Assembly: GCA_004295005.1 (NCBI GenBank)
Contig: SHNG01000085.1
Location: 1 to 53,886, forward strand
Source of the DNA: Gammaproteobacteria bacterium
GTDB taxonomy: Bacteria > Pseudomonadota > Gammaproteobacteria > Xanthomonadales > Rhodanobacteraceae
Reading direction: 5' to 3'
DNA length: 53,886 nt
Shown one piece after another: positions 6,389 to 17,016 of this stretch. Every line of letters starts with the position of its first letter. The stretch's first letter is position 1. Below the pieces are notes generated by a model. The model was not told where the DNA came from. It ran no database searches and saw only the letters and a program-made list of their open reading frames with translations. A program made the translations under genes and the position numbers.

Positions 6389-8368
6389 TCAGTTTCTTGC
6401 GGCCATTTTCAGGTCACTCATGACCTTGCCGGCCAGCGCCTTGGGCGAGCCGGCAAAGGTGACCACTCCGGTTTCGATCACGCCATCCACCATCGAGCTG
6501 ATCACGCAGGTATCCGGATCCTGGACATAGACGCGGCCACCGATTCCTGCCAGATAGACACTGCCTTCCGCGGCGTCTTCGGCCATTCCGGAAAACACGA
6601 TGACGCCGGCGTTGGCTCCAAAGGCATCCGCAACATCGTTGAGCACCTGGTCGATGGACGGCCGGTTGCCCTGGGTGTTCTCTGGCAGCAGTTCGAGAAG
6701 GATCACGCCCTGCTTGTTGACCCTCAGTCGATGGGTGGTGGGGACAATGACGATGTCGCCATGCGCCACACGCTCGCCATGTGTCGGCGTGCGCACGGTC
6801 AATTGGATGGCACGAGCCAGCTGTTGCGCCATGATGTCCACAAACTCAGGCCCCATGTGCTGGGCAAGCAGGAACAGGGCCGGGCAATCCTTCGGCAACT
6901 CGGCAAGAAATTCACGCACCGCCTCCGGACCACCAATGGATGCGCCCATCACCCAGACATTGCTGACGACTTGTTTCTTGGCGGCATCAGGATCCAACCA
7001 CACGCCGGGCCCATCGTTGTCGTGCATCGACTTGGCAGCGGCGGGTGCCATTGCTTCCTCGATAGGCACGAGCTCGAGCTCCACCAACGGTGTTTGTGGA
7101 ACCGGCGCTTGTGCTTCAGGCGCCAGGAAATCCGCAGCGCTGATGGTTTCAATGCCAAATTCGGCGGGTTGCGCAGTTGGGGACGCGGCATTCGGGGTGG
7201 ATTCGCCCTCATCAATTTCTTCAAGAGACCACGAGAATGCGGATCCGATTTCCACCGCAGGCACGGCCGCGACCTGATCATCCGGATTGGCCTCCCTGCT
7301 CGCCGGCGGAGTATCGGCAAAGTCCAGGTCCAGCAATTCCAGCTTGACGACACCGGCGCCATCGGCTGCCTCATCAGCGGCGGCAGCCTCTTGCACGGGG
7401 TCGGAAACTGCCGGGGCCGGACGAACCGGTTCCACCTCGAAGCTGAGATCCAGCAAGGGACCGTCCTCCGCGGCACCGTCGGCAAAATCATCCAGATCGC
7501 CAAAGCCGATTCCCCCATCCGCTGCCGCCAAAGGTTCCGGCTCGGCGTCGGCGTCGGCGTCGGCTTCCACTTCGAATTCGGATTCGGTCTCGTCGATGAC
7601 AATCGCCTCAAAGGCAACCGTGGACAGGTCGTCAATGTCGGCAGCCGGCGCATCGACAGGGGTCGGTACATTGACGGTACGGGGTTCATCGTCGAATGCG
7701 GAGAGATCGAGCACCGGCATGGGCACCGTGGCAAACATCATGTCGATGTCGGCGCTGGCGGCATTCCCGATGGGTGCGGAATCGGGTACCGGCTCGGGCT
7801 CGACTTCCTGCAGCAGACTGACGATATCCGCAAAGTCGTCCGCAACCTCGGGTGCCTCAGGCTTCAATTCAATGGCGGGTTCGGTCATCAACTCCGGCGC
7901 GGCCTGCGCAACCACGGGCGCGGGTGGTTCATCGAACGACTCATTCGATGCAATCACCTCTACCGCAGCCACAACCACGGGTGCAATCACCCGCTGTGGC
8001 ACCGCTTCGGCACCTTCCGGTCGCGGAGGATCGGCGTTTTCCGCACCGGTGATCTTGGCAACCAGATGGCGCGCCCAACGGGCCTGCTCCCAACCTGAAA
8101 GCTGGCTGGATACCTGCGCCTCGTTGAAGATGACGTTGTAACGCTCATCGTCGAGCAGCGCATAGACATCGTCGAGGTGGGATTCGACATCCGGATCCAG
8201 ATTGACCACCACCACACGGGCACCGGAACGCTCCAGCGCATCCCGATCCAGGTCGGATGCCGCTGCTTCATAGACGATCGGGGTTCCGACATGCATCAAC
8301 GCGTCGCGAAGATGCCGTCCGGTCTCTCCGGTCTGCGAGAGCAATGCAATTGAAATCGACTCATGCAT
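6389..8368 (-). CDS. chpB: CheB-type methylesterase ChpB with long acidic linker
   Basis: 659 aa, nearly twice the length of ordinary CheB. Demethylates the receptor (PilJ) in the twitching chemosensory pathway. Residues 1-110 are a degenerate receiver-like domain (IALLSQTGETGRHLRDAL start, no clear DD acid pocket). Residues about 115-460 are a low-complexity linker very rich in Glu, Asp, Ala and Pro. From about 465 on is the CheB domain: Ser near 474 (GASIGGPEA), His near 502 (AQHMGPEF) and Asp near 595 (FSGMAEDAAEGS) form the expected catalytic triad. The start overlaps the chpA stop by 8 bases. Confidence 0.85.
   Translation of the reverse strand: MHESISIALLSQTGETGRHLRDALMHVGTPIVYEAAASDLDRDALERSGARVVVVNLDPDVESHLDDVYALLDDERYNVIFNEAQVSSQLSGWEQARWARHLVAKITGAENADPPRPEGAEAVPQRVIAPVVVAAVEVIASNESFDEPPAPVVAQAAPELMTEPAIELKPEAPEVADDFADIVSLLQEVEPEPVPDSAPIGNAASADIDMMFATVPMPVLDLSAFDDEPRTVNVPTPVDAPAADIDDLSTVAFEAIVIDETESEFEVEADADADAEPEPLAAADGGIGFGDLDDFADGAAEDGPLLDLSFEVEPVRPAPAVSDPVQEAAAADEAADGAGVVKLELLDLDFADTPPASREANPDDQVAAVPAVEIGSAFSWSLEEIDEGESTPNAASPTAQPAEFGIETISAADFLAPEAQAPVPQTPLVELELVPIEEAMAPAAAKSMHDNDGPGVWLDPDAAKKQVVSNVWVMGASIGGPEAVREFLAELPKDCPALFLLAQHMGPEFVDIMAQQLARAIQLTVRTPTHGERVAHGDIVIVPTTHRLRVNKQGVILLELLPENTQGNRPSIDQVLNDVADAFGANAGVIVFSGMAEDAAEGSVYLAGIGGRVYVQDPDTCVISSMVDGVIETGVVTFAGSPKALAGKVMSDLKMAARN
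7541..7566. repeat. Hexanucleotide tandem repeat inside chpB
   Basis: About four copies of TCGGCG on the plus strand. They encode an alternating Ala-Asp stretch in the acidic linker of ChpB. The unit is a multiple of three, so copy-number change would alter linker length without a frameshift. Confidence 0.7.
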
Positions 8369-11300
8369 CGGAACGGCTGGTCCTCAAGGTTTCCTGAACC
8401 TGGCGCAGCAGGTCGGCTTCCTGATACGGCTTGCCCAGGTAGCGCTCAACACCGATTTCCAGGGCGCGCTGGCGATGCTTCTCGCCGGTACGCGAGGTAA
8501 CCATGATGATTGGCACACCCTTCAGCCTCGAATCGTTGCGCATGTAGGTGGCGAGTTCGTATCCGTCCATGCGCGGCATCTCGATGTCGAGCAACATCAG
8601 GTCGGGGATGCTGTCCTGCAGCTTCTCGACGGCATCGAGGCCATCCTTCGCCGTCACCACATCCATGTCCGCGCGCTCCAGCACGCGGGTGGTGACCTTG
8701 CGCATGGTGATCGAATCGTCCACGACCATGATCATGGTCTTGCGCCGCACTTCGGGCTGAACAGGCGCTGGCGTGATGGCTGCTGGCGCTGGTGCCTCGC
8801 CTGCGGCAACACTGGCACGCAGCGATGCAACGCGGCGGACCAGCGGAGCCAGATCGAGAATCATGACCACGGAGCCGTCACCCATGATGGTGGCGCCGAA
8901 GATTCCGGGTACCGAACTGATCTGCGGACCCACCGACTTGACCACGATTTCGCGCGATCCGACCACACTGTCGATGCGCACGGCTGCACGCTGATCGCCG
9001 GTGCGGGTCATCAACAGTGGCAACTGGGTCTCATCGACGATGCGTCCCTGCGCAACGCCGAGCAGTTGGGAAAGCTCATACATGGTGAAGTCTTCACCCG
9101 CGTAGGTGTAGATGGGCTCACCGCTACTGACGCGTTTGTTGTAGTCATCCAGCGCGATGCGCACCACGCCCTGCACGGAAGACATCGGCACCGCATAGGT
9201 TGAATCACCAAGCTTGACCAGAATCGCCTGGGTGACGGCAAGCGTGAATGGCAGGCGGATGGTGAACATGGTTCCAGAGCCGGGCACCGAGTCGATGACC
9301 AGCGAACCACCCAACTGCTTGATCTCGCTGTGCACGACGTCCATGCCTACGCCACGTCCGGAAAGCTGGGTGACTTTCTCTGCCGTGGAGAATCCGGTTT
9401 CCAGCACGAATCCGTACAGGTCGCGATCCGACAACTTCGCTTCCGGGCTGAGCAAGCCCAGGGCAATCGCCTTGCGCCGGATCGCATCGCGATCCATGCC
9501 CGCGCCATCATCGCTGATGCGCAGAACCACTTCGGTCGACTCACGGGAGACGCGAATGGTGACCGTACCGTCGAGCGGCTTGTTGGCCGCCAGACGTTCC
9601 TGCGGCGTTTCGATGCCATGTGCGAGTGCGTTGCGCAGCATGTGCTCGAACGGAGCCTTCATGCGCTCAAGCAGGTTGCGATCCATTTCACCCTGCGCAC
9701 CCTCAACCTTGAGTTGGGCGCGCTTGCCAAGTTCCTGGGCCGCCTGGCGCAGGGTCCGGCGCAATGAGGGCACCATCGAATCGAACGGCACCATGCGCGT
9801 GCGCATGAGACCTTCCTGCAGGTCCGAACTGACGCGCGACTGCTGCAAAAGCAGGGTTTCGGATTGGCGCGTCAGGTCATCCAGCAGGCCTTGGATCGAC
9901 ACAAGGTCGGAAACCGATTCGCCCAGTGCACGCGAGTACTGCTGAAGCTGCGAGAAACGATCCAGCTCGAGCGGATCGAACACGGTATCCGCACCTTCGT
10001 GATGCTCGCGCTGATAGCGCGCAATGATCTGGGCTTCGGTTTCGATTTCCAGCTTGCGCAGCTGTTCACGCAAACGACTGACCGTCTGCTCGAACTCGAT
10101 CAAGTTGAAGCGGAAGGTTGAAATCTGCTGTTCGAGGCGGGAACGATAGATCGAAACCTCGCCCGCGTAGTTGACCAGCGAGTCGAGCAGTTCGGAACGC
10201 ACGCGGATCATTTCCTGCGGCGCGCGCGGTTCCTCTTCGATCTCGCTGGCGGTGATCGTGCGGGGAGCCGGTGCCCGTACCGGCTCGGCAATCGGGGCGG
10301 CTTCCGCTTCGACGTCGGCAACGGGCTCGGCAGCGGCAGCCTGCACAGCAATTTCCTCGCCGCTGGCGAGGGCGGAAAGGCGCGCAATCATCGCTTCCGG
10401 CAAGGCGATCGCTTCGCGCCGCGCGATGCGCTGAACCAGCCCATGCAGACTGTCGTAGCTGCGCTCAAGCGCTTCCACGGCGGCGAGATCCATGCTGCGA
10501 TGCCCGTCATAAGTGGCGTCGAGCAGGGACTCCATGGCATGGGTCAAGTCACCGATTGGCCCGATGCCAGCCATGCGCGCACCACCCTTGAGGGTGTGCA
10601 GGTCGCGCTGCAGGGTTGCAACCAATTCGCGATCCTGTGGCGCCTCGCGCAGTTTGGCCATGACCGAATCGGAATGGTCAAGGATGTCATTGCCTTCCTG
10701 CACGAATATATCGAGCAGATCCTGGTCCATCTCCGGCAAATCAAGCGGACCTTCGGGTTGCACATCCACTGGCATCGTGAAGGCCGCGCGCACTGGCGGG
10801 CGGACTTCAGGCAACGGCTCGGGCTTGACCACCGCCGGCTCGTCGGGAATCGGCTGATCATGCAGTCCGGCTGCCTCGATCTCTTCCAGCAGATCCGCGC
10901 CGGGTGTTTTTTCCAGCGACAGATCGGCTTCGGCCGGCAACTGCGCGGGTTCAACTTCTCCGAACCGCACGGCCTCGTCATCGGCCGCTTGCAGGGTGTC
11001 GGATTGACTGTCCGCCGCAATCGCGTCGACCTCGATTTCGTCGAACTCGCCCGAGAAATCAAAATCCACCGCCTCGGTCTTGATCGGCTCTTGCGCGGGT
11101 GTCTCGGCCGCAGATGGCAATGGCCTTGCCTCATCCTCAAGATCAACCAGATCGAGCGTGTGGGTCAGCTCCGCGCTTGCAGGCGCATCCGCAGCGAGCG
11201 AGTCGATATCCCACTCCAGCGAGGTCTCCGCTTGCGCAGGGATGATCCCTTCGCTTTCGGCCAGCGCTACATTCGGGCTTGCGGTCCACTCGGCATGCGG

Positions 11301-14300
11301 GGCTTCTCCTTGCTGCGCCAATGCCTCGGGTGCGCTTTCAAGGTCGACGTCTTCTGCACCATACTCGTGGAACACGTCCAGTGCATGTTCCGGCTCATGC
11401 AGGGAATCGCGAAGCGCGCAAACCCGCGCGGTGATGGCATCGGTTGCCGGCAGCGACTGTGCGCCGCTGTCCAGGCGCCTCATCGTTTCGCGCACGATTT
11501 CCGCGGTTTCCGAAAGAACGGAAATGCCCTCTGCATCAACCGTCGATGAACCCGCACGCATGCGCTTGAGGTAGGTTTCCAACGGCCCGAGCAAGGCCGC
11601 CAGTTCACGCATCTCGACCATCGAAATGGCGCCGCTCAAGGTATGTGCTGCGCGCAGCAAGGGCTCCGACACCGGCATCGCGGAACTTCTGGCCTGGGCC
11701 AGGAAATCCTCGAAAACGCCGAGGTGCATTTCGGTTTCGCTCTTGAGGATGTCGAACAGGACAGGATCAAGATTCGGCAGCGGCCCGGCGACAATCTCTC
11801 CCGCGTGGGACGACTCGAGCTCAACAGCTGCGGGCAATTCGACTTCCCCGCTGATCGCGGCGGGGGAAGTGACCGGCGCAACGTAGGGAACGCGACGCTT
11901 CACGACGCGGCTGACAAGCTTGCGCACCATGGAAACCTGCGCGGCCTGTGGCTGTGGCACGTTGACCAACTCGCCTTCCGCGAGGCGGTCGGCGGTCTCC
12001 ATGATTGGACCGACGCTGGCATCGACGGAGCCTTCGCCACGCAATGCCGCAAGCTGGCTGGGCAATGCACTGATGGCCTGATCGACAAGGGCGATGGCCT
12101 GCGCGCTGGGACCTATCGAGCGGTCGAGCACGCGATTGAGCATGTTCTCGACTTTCCAACTGAATTCACCAAGCGCCAGTGCGCCCACCAATCGACCCGA
12201 ACCCTTGAGCGTGTGGAAGGAGCGCCGGATCGGCTTGACCAGTTCAAGATCCTGGCTGTTGGCCCGCCACAACGGAAACTGCGTGCGCAGGTTGTCGATC
12301 TCTTCCTGGACTTCCTCGATGAAGACGTCGCGGATTTCGTCGTCGATTTCGTTGGAAGCCGTGTTCTGGAAACTGCCGTCGCTTGCGGATTCAGCGGGGA
12401 CTTCGACTTCTTCCTCAATGGTTTCCTCGATCTCGATCCAGCGATTGCCGTCTTCATCGACGATGAATTCGTCAGCACCGGCCTGCGCGCTTTCGCGGTT
12501 GAGGTCGTCGTCGGTTTCGGCCAGGCGCAGGCCATCCAGATTCTGTGCGGCAACGCCTTCGGCATTGGCGGACCCGACAATCAATCCGCGCAGGTCGCTG
12601 CCCGCTGCCACCTCGACGATGCTGTCCAGTTCAACAGGGGCATCCACGGACACAGCCGGCGGCGCCACTTCATCATCAATCGTGAGCTCGAGACTGCTCA
12701 GGTCCAGTTCGCTGGAAATGCTCTCGTCGTCGCCGCGCGAGGCATGGCGCTGCTCAATGGGCAGGTGTTCGCCCCAGGCAGGAAACTCGGTCTCGCCCTG
12801 GGTTTCATCTTCCGCGATCGGCTTGATGTCGATCGTCGAGCCATAGTCCGTGGCGGGAGCAGGAGTCTCCTGGTAGGCGAGCCTGGCAGCGTCTGCGATT
12901 GCATCTTCGGGACTTGGCGCGACCGGCGCCGGTTCCTCGGGACGTTCGGCTTGCGGGATTGGCCAATAACCGAGCGCTTCCAGGCTGCCACGGGTGACAT
13001 CAAGGATCTTTTCGCGCCCACCGCGTTGTTCGCGGGTGGCTTCGAGGTAGTACTCGATGGACGCCAGCGCATCGGCCAGGCTGTCCATCTGCTCGGCGGT
13101 GGGAACGCGACGATGCCGCAGCAGCTCGACTTCAATGAAACGCACAATGCCGTTCATCAGTTCTGCGGCCACGCCGAGATCAAGCATGCGCAGCGCACCG
13201 GAGATTTCCTCCAGCAGGCGCGGAATCTGCTCTACCCGTTCGTGGTCCCAGGGTGATTCGATGAAGGCGATGACATCATGCTTGGCCTGCTGGATGTTGA
13301 TCGCCGCCTCGTGCATCAAGGCATCGAGAATCTTGCGCACTTCCGCCTTGGGCAGCTGCAAGGCATCGTCATCGGCCTCGCCTGCCGTGTCGCCGAGGCG
13401 TTCGATGTGGTCATCCAGGGATGCTTCCACGTAAAGCAAGGCGCCGGCGATATCCAGCAAGGTGCCTTCGTCCGCATCACGCCTGCCGCTGGCCACTTCC
13501 TCGATGGCACTGCGCTGCTCGGTCACCACGCGGCGCGGAACCCCAAGTCCCAACATGCCGAGGGTGTCGCGCACCCGGTCCAGCAATTCAACCTGGGCCA
13601 GCAGGTCTGCTGGATCACGGTGCTGTGCGCGCAGGTAGATGTCGAGCGACTCCTTGACCCGCATCAGGTCTTCGCGGATCGCGATCGACACCGTATCCAG
13701 CAGAGTCCGGTTGTGTCCGCTGAGCGAACTCTTCGCGTGGGCAACTTCCTGGTCCGACGGCAGCAGGCTGTCGAGCTCATAGGTATTGCGTATCTCGGCA
13801 ACCCGCGGGCTGTCCGCCCTGGAGTTGGCAATGTAATAGAGCAGGCCCTTCAGCAATTCGTCGGTCGAGCCGGCCCGCATGCCCTGCTCGCCGTGCTCGG
13901 CGAAGCGCCGGATCTCGCGATCCACTCCGCCGAACAGCAACTTGATCGATGCACCAGTCTCCAGCGCGCCCTCGCTGATCGCATCGGCAAGCCCACCGGC
14001 AACCCAGAACAAGCGCCTGGATTCGACCCCGGAGGCGACTGTTGCGCGCAAGCGGTCCAACACGTCGCGCATGCGTTGCGGATTTGCCGATTCGACGGGA
14101 TTCTTGAACCACTTCAGCAAGGCGGCCTGAAATGCCAGGCGCAGGCGCAGCGCGCGTGAGCGCAGGTCCTTGATCGAAAGCGCTTCGCCGACGCCGTTTG
14201 CGGATTCCGGAAGTGGTCGATCCAGGTCCGGGGCAAACAGCGCAGAATCACTCAACAACTTTTCGCCACGACTGGCGCGAAGATCATTGAGCAAGGGCAG

Positions 14301-14651
14301 CAGGACGATGGGAATGTCCTTGTGCCCGGTTTGCACGCGCTCCAGGTAGTCCGGCAATTGCACCATGCCGCGCATGAGTGCCGAGTAGCCCTCATCCCGC
14401 TGCGAGACGCTGCCATTGAGCAGGGCTTCGGCGAGACGTTCCATCTCCTCGACCACCATCGCCGCACCGTACAGCTCCACCATGCGCAGCGTGCCCTGGG
14501 CCTGGTGCAGATAGGTTGCACAGAAGCGCATCAGGCTGCTGTCGGCCGGATCCTCGACAAAAGCCTCCAGCGCCTGTCGGGCTTGCTTCAGGGTGTCGTC
14601 AAGCTCGCCCTTGACCCAGCTGAGGGTGGTGAAATCATCGTGCAGTTTCAT
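8361..14651 (-). CDS. chpA: ChpA: multi-Hpt CheA-type hybrid sensor kinase
   Basis: 2096 aa. Central kinase of the type IV pilus chemosensory system. Hpt-type modules by motif: an N-terminal helical domain with H47 (LHQAQG), HTLKGSGRL near 812, HTLSGAISM near 1002 and HTLKGGARM near 1352, separated by acidic Ala/Glu/Pro linkers. Then the dimerisation helices (IRVRSELLDSLVNYAGEVS), the ATPase domain with N box LRNALAHGIETP near 1674 and glycine boxes SDDGAGMD and GRGVGMDVV, a CheW-like domain from about 1790, and a C-terminal receiver (MVVDDSITM near 1970, phospho-Asp in LLDIEMPRMDG near 2020). Pseudomonas ChpA is longer with more Hpt modules. Translationally coupled to chpB; no pilK precedes it. 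Confidence 0.95.
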   Translation of the reverse strand: MKLHDDFTTLSWVKGELDDTLKQARQALEAFVEDPADSSLMRFCATYLHQAQGTLRMVELYGAAMVVEEMERLAEALLNGSVSQRDEGYSALMRGMVQLPDYLERVQTGHKDIPIVLLPLLNDLRASRGEKLLSDSALFAPDLDRPLPESANGVGEALSIKDLRSRALRLRLAFQAALLKWFKNPVESANPQRMRDVLDRLRATVASGVESRRLFWVAGGLADAISEGALETGASIKLLFGGVDREIRRFAEHGEQGMRAGSTDELLKGLLYYIANSRADSPRVAEIRNTYELDSLLPSDQEVAHAKSSLSGHNRTLLDTVSIAIREDLMRVKESLDIYLRAQHRDPADLLAQVELLDRVRDTLGMLGLGVPRRVVTEQRSAIEEVASGRRDADEGTLLDIAGALLYVEASLDDHIERLGDTAGEADDDALQLPKAEVRKILDALMHEAAINIQQAKHDVIAFIESPWDHERVEQIPRLLEEISGALRMLDLGVAAELMNGIVRFIEVELLRHRRVPTAEQMDSLADALASIEYYLEATREQRGGREKILDVTRGSLEALGYWPIPQAERPEEPAPVAPSPEDAIADAARLAYQETPAPATDYGSTIDIKPIAEDETQGETEFPAWGEHLPIEQRHASRGDDESISSELDLSSLELTIDDEVAPPAVSVDAPVELDSIVEVAAGSDLRGLIVGSANAEGVAAQNLDGLRLAETDDDLNRESAQAGADEFIVDEDGNRWIEIEETIEEEVEVPAESASDGSFQNTASNEIDDEIRDVFIEEVQEEIDNLRTQFPLWRANSQDLELVKPIRRSFHTLKGSGRLVGALALGEFSWKVENMLNRVLDRSIGPSAQAIALVDQAISALPSQLAALRGEGSVDASVGPIMETADRLAEGELVNVPQPQAAQVSMVRKLVSRVVKRRVPYVAPVTSPAAISGEVELPAAVELESSHAGEIVAGPLPNLDPVLFDILKSETEMHLGVFEDFLAQARSSAMPVSEPLLRAAHTLSGAISMVEMRELAALLGPLETYLKRMRAGSSTVDAEGISVLSETAEIVRETMRRLDSGAQSLPATDAITARVCALRDSLHEPEHALDVFHEYGAEDVDLESAPEALAQQGEAPHAEWTASPNVALAESEGIIPAQAETSLEWDIDSLAADAPASAELTHTLDLVDLEDEARPLPSAAETPAQEPIKTEAVDFDFSGEFDEIEVDAIAADSQSDTLQAADDEAVRFGEVEPAQLPAEADLSLEKTPGADLLEEIEAAGLHDQPIPDEPAVVKPEPLPEVRPPVRAAFTMPVDVQPEGPLDLPEMDQDLLDIFVQEGNDILDHSDSVMAKLREAPQDRELVATLQRDLHTLKGGARMAGIGPIGDLTHAMESLLDATYDGHRSMDLAAVEALERSYDSLHGLVQRIARREAIALPEAMIARLSALASGEEIAVQAAAAEPVADVEAEAAPIAEPVRAPAPRTITASEIEEEPRAPQEMIRVRSELLDSLVNYAGEVSIYRSRLEQQISTFRFNLIEFEQTVSRLREQLRKLEIETEAQIIARYQREHHEGADTVFDPLELDRFSQLQQYSRALGESVSDLVSIQGLLDDLTRQSETLLLQQSRVSSDLQEGLMRTRMVPFDSMVPSLRRTLRQAAQELGKRAQLKVEGAQGEMDRNLLERMKAPFEHMLRNALAHGIETPQERLAANKPLDGTVTIRVSRESTEVVLRISDDGAGMDRDAIRRKAIALGLLSPEAKLSDRDLYGFVLETGFSTAEKVTQLSGRGVGMDVVHSEIKQLGGSLVIDSVPGSGTMFTIRLPFTLAVTQAILVKLGDSTYAVPMSSVQGVVRIALDDYNKRVSSGEPIYTYAGEDFTMYELSQLLGVAQGRIVDETQLPLLMTRTGDQRAAVRIDSVVGSREIVVKSVGPQISSVPGIFGATIMGDGSVVMILDLAPLVRRVASLRASVAAGEAPAPAAITPAPVQPEVRRKTMIMVVDDSITMRKVTTRVLERADMDVVTAKDGLDAVEKLQDSIPDLMLLDIEMPRMDGYELATYMRNDSRLKGVPIIMVTSRTGEKHRQRALEIGVERYLGKPYQEADLLRQVQETLRTSRSDA

Positions 14652-14903
14652 GGTTTTCGTTCACCCTGGCAAAACCCGCCAACCATCAACCTAACCCAAT
14701 GCGTGACCGCGAAAACCAACGCTGCGCACAATCCCCGCAATCAGAAAACCAACGGGCCTTTTGTGCGGATGGATTGCTCCGCGAATCGCGAACCGCGACT
14801 TGCTGGCATTCCGTCCTTCAACGAGAAGATATGCAACGGTTACGCCGACAACAGGCTGTGGATGTGGGGTTCTCCTTGATCTGGAAAATGATGGATCCCG
14901 GAA

Positions 14904-16952
14904 TCAACCCGGCAGCTTGAAGTCGGCCACCGAGCGGCGCAGGTCGCCGGCCAGATGGGCGAGGTTTCCGATCGACTCCGCCGTCTGGCTCGCACCCACC
15001 GAGGTCTGGGTCGTGATTTCCTGAATCACGTTCATGGTGGCTGAAATGTTGGTTGCAGCGGCGGACTGCTGGCTTGCCGCGGCCGAGATGTTCTGGATGA
15101 GGTCGGCAAGGTCATGTGAGACCTTTTCAATCTCGCCCAGCGCAAGGCCGGCGTCCTCGGCCAGGCGGGCGCCCGCCACCACTTCGGCGGTGGTCTGTTC
15201 CATCGAGCTGACCGCTTCGTTGGTATCGGACTGAATCGTTTGCACCAGCGTTTCAATTCGCTTGGTTGCGTTCGATGCGCGCTCGGCGAGTCGTTGCACT
15301 TCGTCGGCAACCACCGCGAATCCGCGACCGGCTTCACCGGCAGAGGCCGCCTGGATGGCGGCGTTCAGCGCCAGAATGTTGGTCTGTTCGGCAATGTCGT
15401 TGATCAGTTCGACGATGGATCCGATTTCCTGCGAGGATTCGCCGAGTCGCTTGATTCGCTTCGAGGTTTCCTGGATCTGGTCACGAATCGAGTCCATGCC
15501 CTGGATCGTCTGGCGCACGATGGCGGCGCCCTTCGCGGCAATTTGCACCGAACGCTGCGCCACCTCGGCGCTTTCCGTGGAGTTTTTCGACACCTCGTCG
15601 ATGGACACCGCGATTTCGTTGATGGCCGCGGAAGCCGAAGTGATCTGCTGCGCCTGGTGTTCGGCAGCCTCGGCGAGGTGCATGGCAGTGGCCTGGGTCT
15701 CCTGGGCTGCCGCAGACACCTGCACGGCGGTCTCGTTGATGGTGGTAACCAGTGATCGCAGCGCCTCGACCGCGAAGTTGATCGAGTCCGCGATGGCGCC
15801 GGTGATGTCCTCGGTAACCGTTGCCTTTACGGTCAAGTCACCTTCAGCAAGCGAGCCCATCTCATCGAGCAGGCGCAAAATGGCTTCCTGGTTGCGCTGG
15901 TTCAGTTCCGCTGACATCTGGTAACGATGTTGCTGGTCGCGAACCAGGATGATTCCGAGCAGGATGACCAGGATGATGGCGGCAAGGGCCGCGATGCCAC
16001 CCCACAAGGGGTTGGGGAACAAACGCTTCTCCGGCAGCTCACCAAGACGGCTGGCTACATTGCGTGCCTTGAGCAGCACGCTCTGGCTGTCGGTGAAGAT
16101 CTCGTCGGATGCCAGCTTGATTTCGCGCAGCGAGCTCGAAGCACCAATGATCTTCTGCACGGTTTCGCCGAGTCCGGTCCATTGCGCGGACACGTCGGCA
16201 AGAATGTCGCGTGCACTCGCCTGGTCGATGGACTTGATGTTCATCGACGGGGCGCCTTCGATGAGGCCGTTCAAGACCGCCTGGTAGAGGGCGGCGTCAC
16301 GCGAAAATCCGTCAGCAGCCGATTGTGCGTTTTCGCCACCCTGGACGATTTCCTGAACGCGGCGGATCATGCGGTCGGCAAGAAGCATCTGGCGCGTTGC
16401 GATATAGACCTGGCCCGCACTGCCGTTGCGCTCGGTGAGGATGTTGACCACTTCGTTCATGCGCGAGTTGAGCACCGGCATTTTCGAGGTGAACTCGTTG
16501 GCGGTGGTTGCCGTATCGAGAACCTGGCTCTTGCCGTTGAGGATCTTGGTGGCATTGGTCAAGACCGGCTGCCAGGCCGTGTTGAGTTCGGCAAGCTCCT
16601 TGGACACGCCGGCTTCGGCAGCATACGAGGGCATGCCCTTGTAGTCGCCGGTCTTGGCGCCCTTGAGCAGGAAGCCGATGAAAGAGTCGATGGCGTTGTT
16701 GCGGTCAGACAGCTCACCGAACGCAAGCTCGTTGCCTCCCGCCGCGTTGGCTGCGAAAGTCGCCAAAGCCTGCGAGGACACCTGGATTTCGGTAGTCAGG
16801 GCGCTGGCTTGTCGGTCGTGGTTGCTCTTGATGTTCAGATAAATGAAGTCAGCGGCCGCGAACGCGATTGCCAGGACCAGCAACACGATCAAGATGGTGT
16901 TGAGACTGCCTGACCGCTCGGAACCCGAGAGTGCGCTGGAAGTAGTGCTCAT
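14904..16952 (-). CDS. pilJ: Type IV pilus methyl-accepting chemoreceptor PilJ
   Basis: 682 aa, the usual length. Inner-membrane receptor that signals through PilI/ChpA. TM1 at about 18-40, a periplasmic PilJ-type helical domain, TM2 near 315-340, HAMP at about 340-395, then the cytoplasmic coiled coil. The hairpin tip, near residue 530, contains [19 protein letters not shown] and [18 protein letters not shown], the receptor signature. The start is supported by GAGG-like sequence upstream. The 251 bases between pilJ and chpA (14652-14903), where pilK lies in Pseudomonas, hold no recognisable gene. Confidence 0.95.
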   Translation of the reverse strand: MSTTSSALSGSERSGSLNTILIVLLVLAIAFAAADFIYLNIKSNHDRQASALTTEIQVSSQALATFAANAAGGNELAFGELSDRNNAIDSFIGFLLKGAKTGDYKGMPSYAAEAGVSKELAELNTAWQPVLTNATKILNGKSQVLDTATTANEFTSKMPVLNSRMNEVVNILTERNGSAGQVYIATRQMLLADRMIRRVQEIVQGGENAQSAADGFSRDAALYQAVLNGLIEGAPSMNIKSIDQASARDILADVSAQWTGLGETVQKIIGASSSLREIKLASDEIFTDSQSVLLKARNVASRLGELPEKRLFPNPLWGGIAALAAIILVILLGIILVRDQQHRYQMSAELNQRNQEAILRLLDEMGSLAEGDLTVKATVTEDITGAIADSINFAVEALRSLVTTINETAVQVSAAAQETQATAMHLAEAAEHQAQQITSASAAINEIAVSIDEVSKNSTESAEVAQRSVQIAAKGAAIVRQTIQGMDSIRDQIQETSKRIKRLGESSQEIGSIVELINDIAEQTNILALNAAIQAASAGEAGRGFAVVADEVQRLAERASNATKRIETLVQTIQSDTNEAVSSMEQTTAEVVAGARLAEDAGLALGEIEKVSHDLADLIQNISAAASQQSAAATNISATMNVIQEITTQTSVGASQTAESIGNLAHLAGDLRRSVADFKLPG

Positions 16953-17016
16953 GGAATTACCTCACCCCTAATGTTTCACGATTCCGACCCTGGCTCGCCA
17001 GGCTGTCGGAGTACTG

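Noticed and set aside
9214-14159. Long plus-strand open frames opposite chpA
   Set aside because: Shadows of the chpA frame in GC-rich DNA; no ribosome sites, no family resemblance, and chpA is clearly real.
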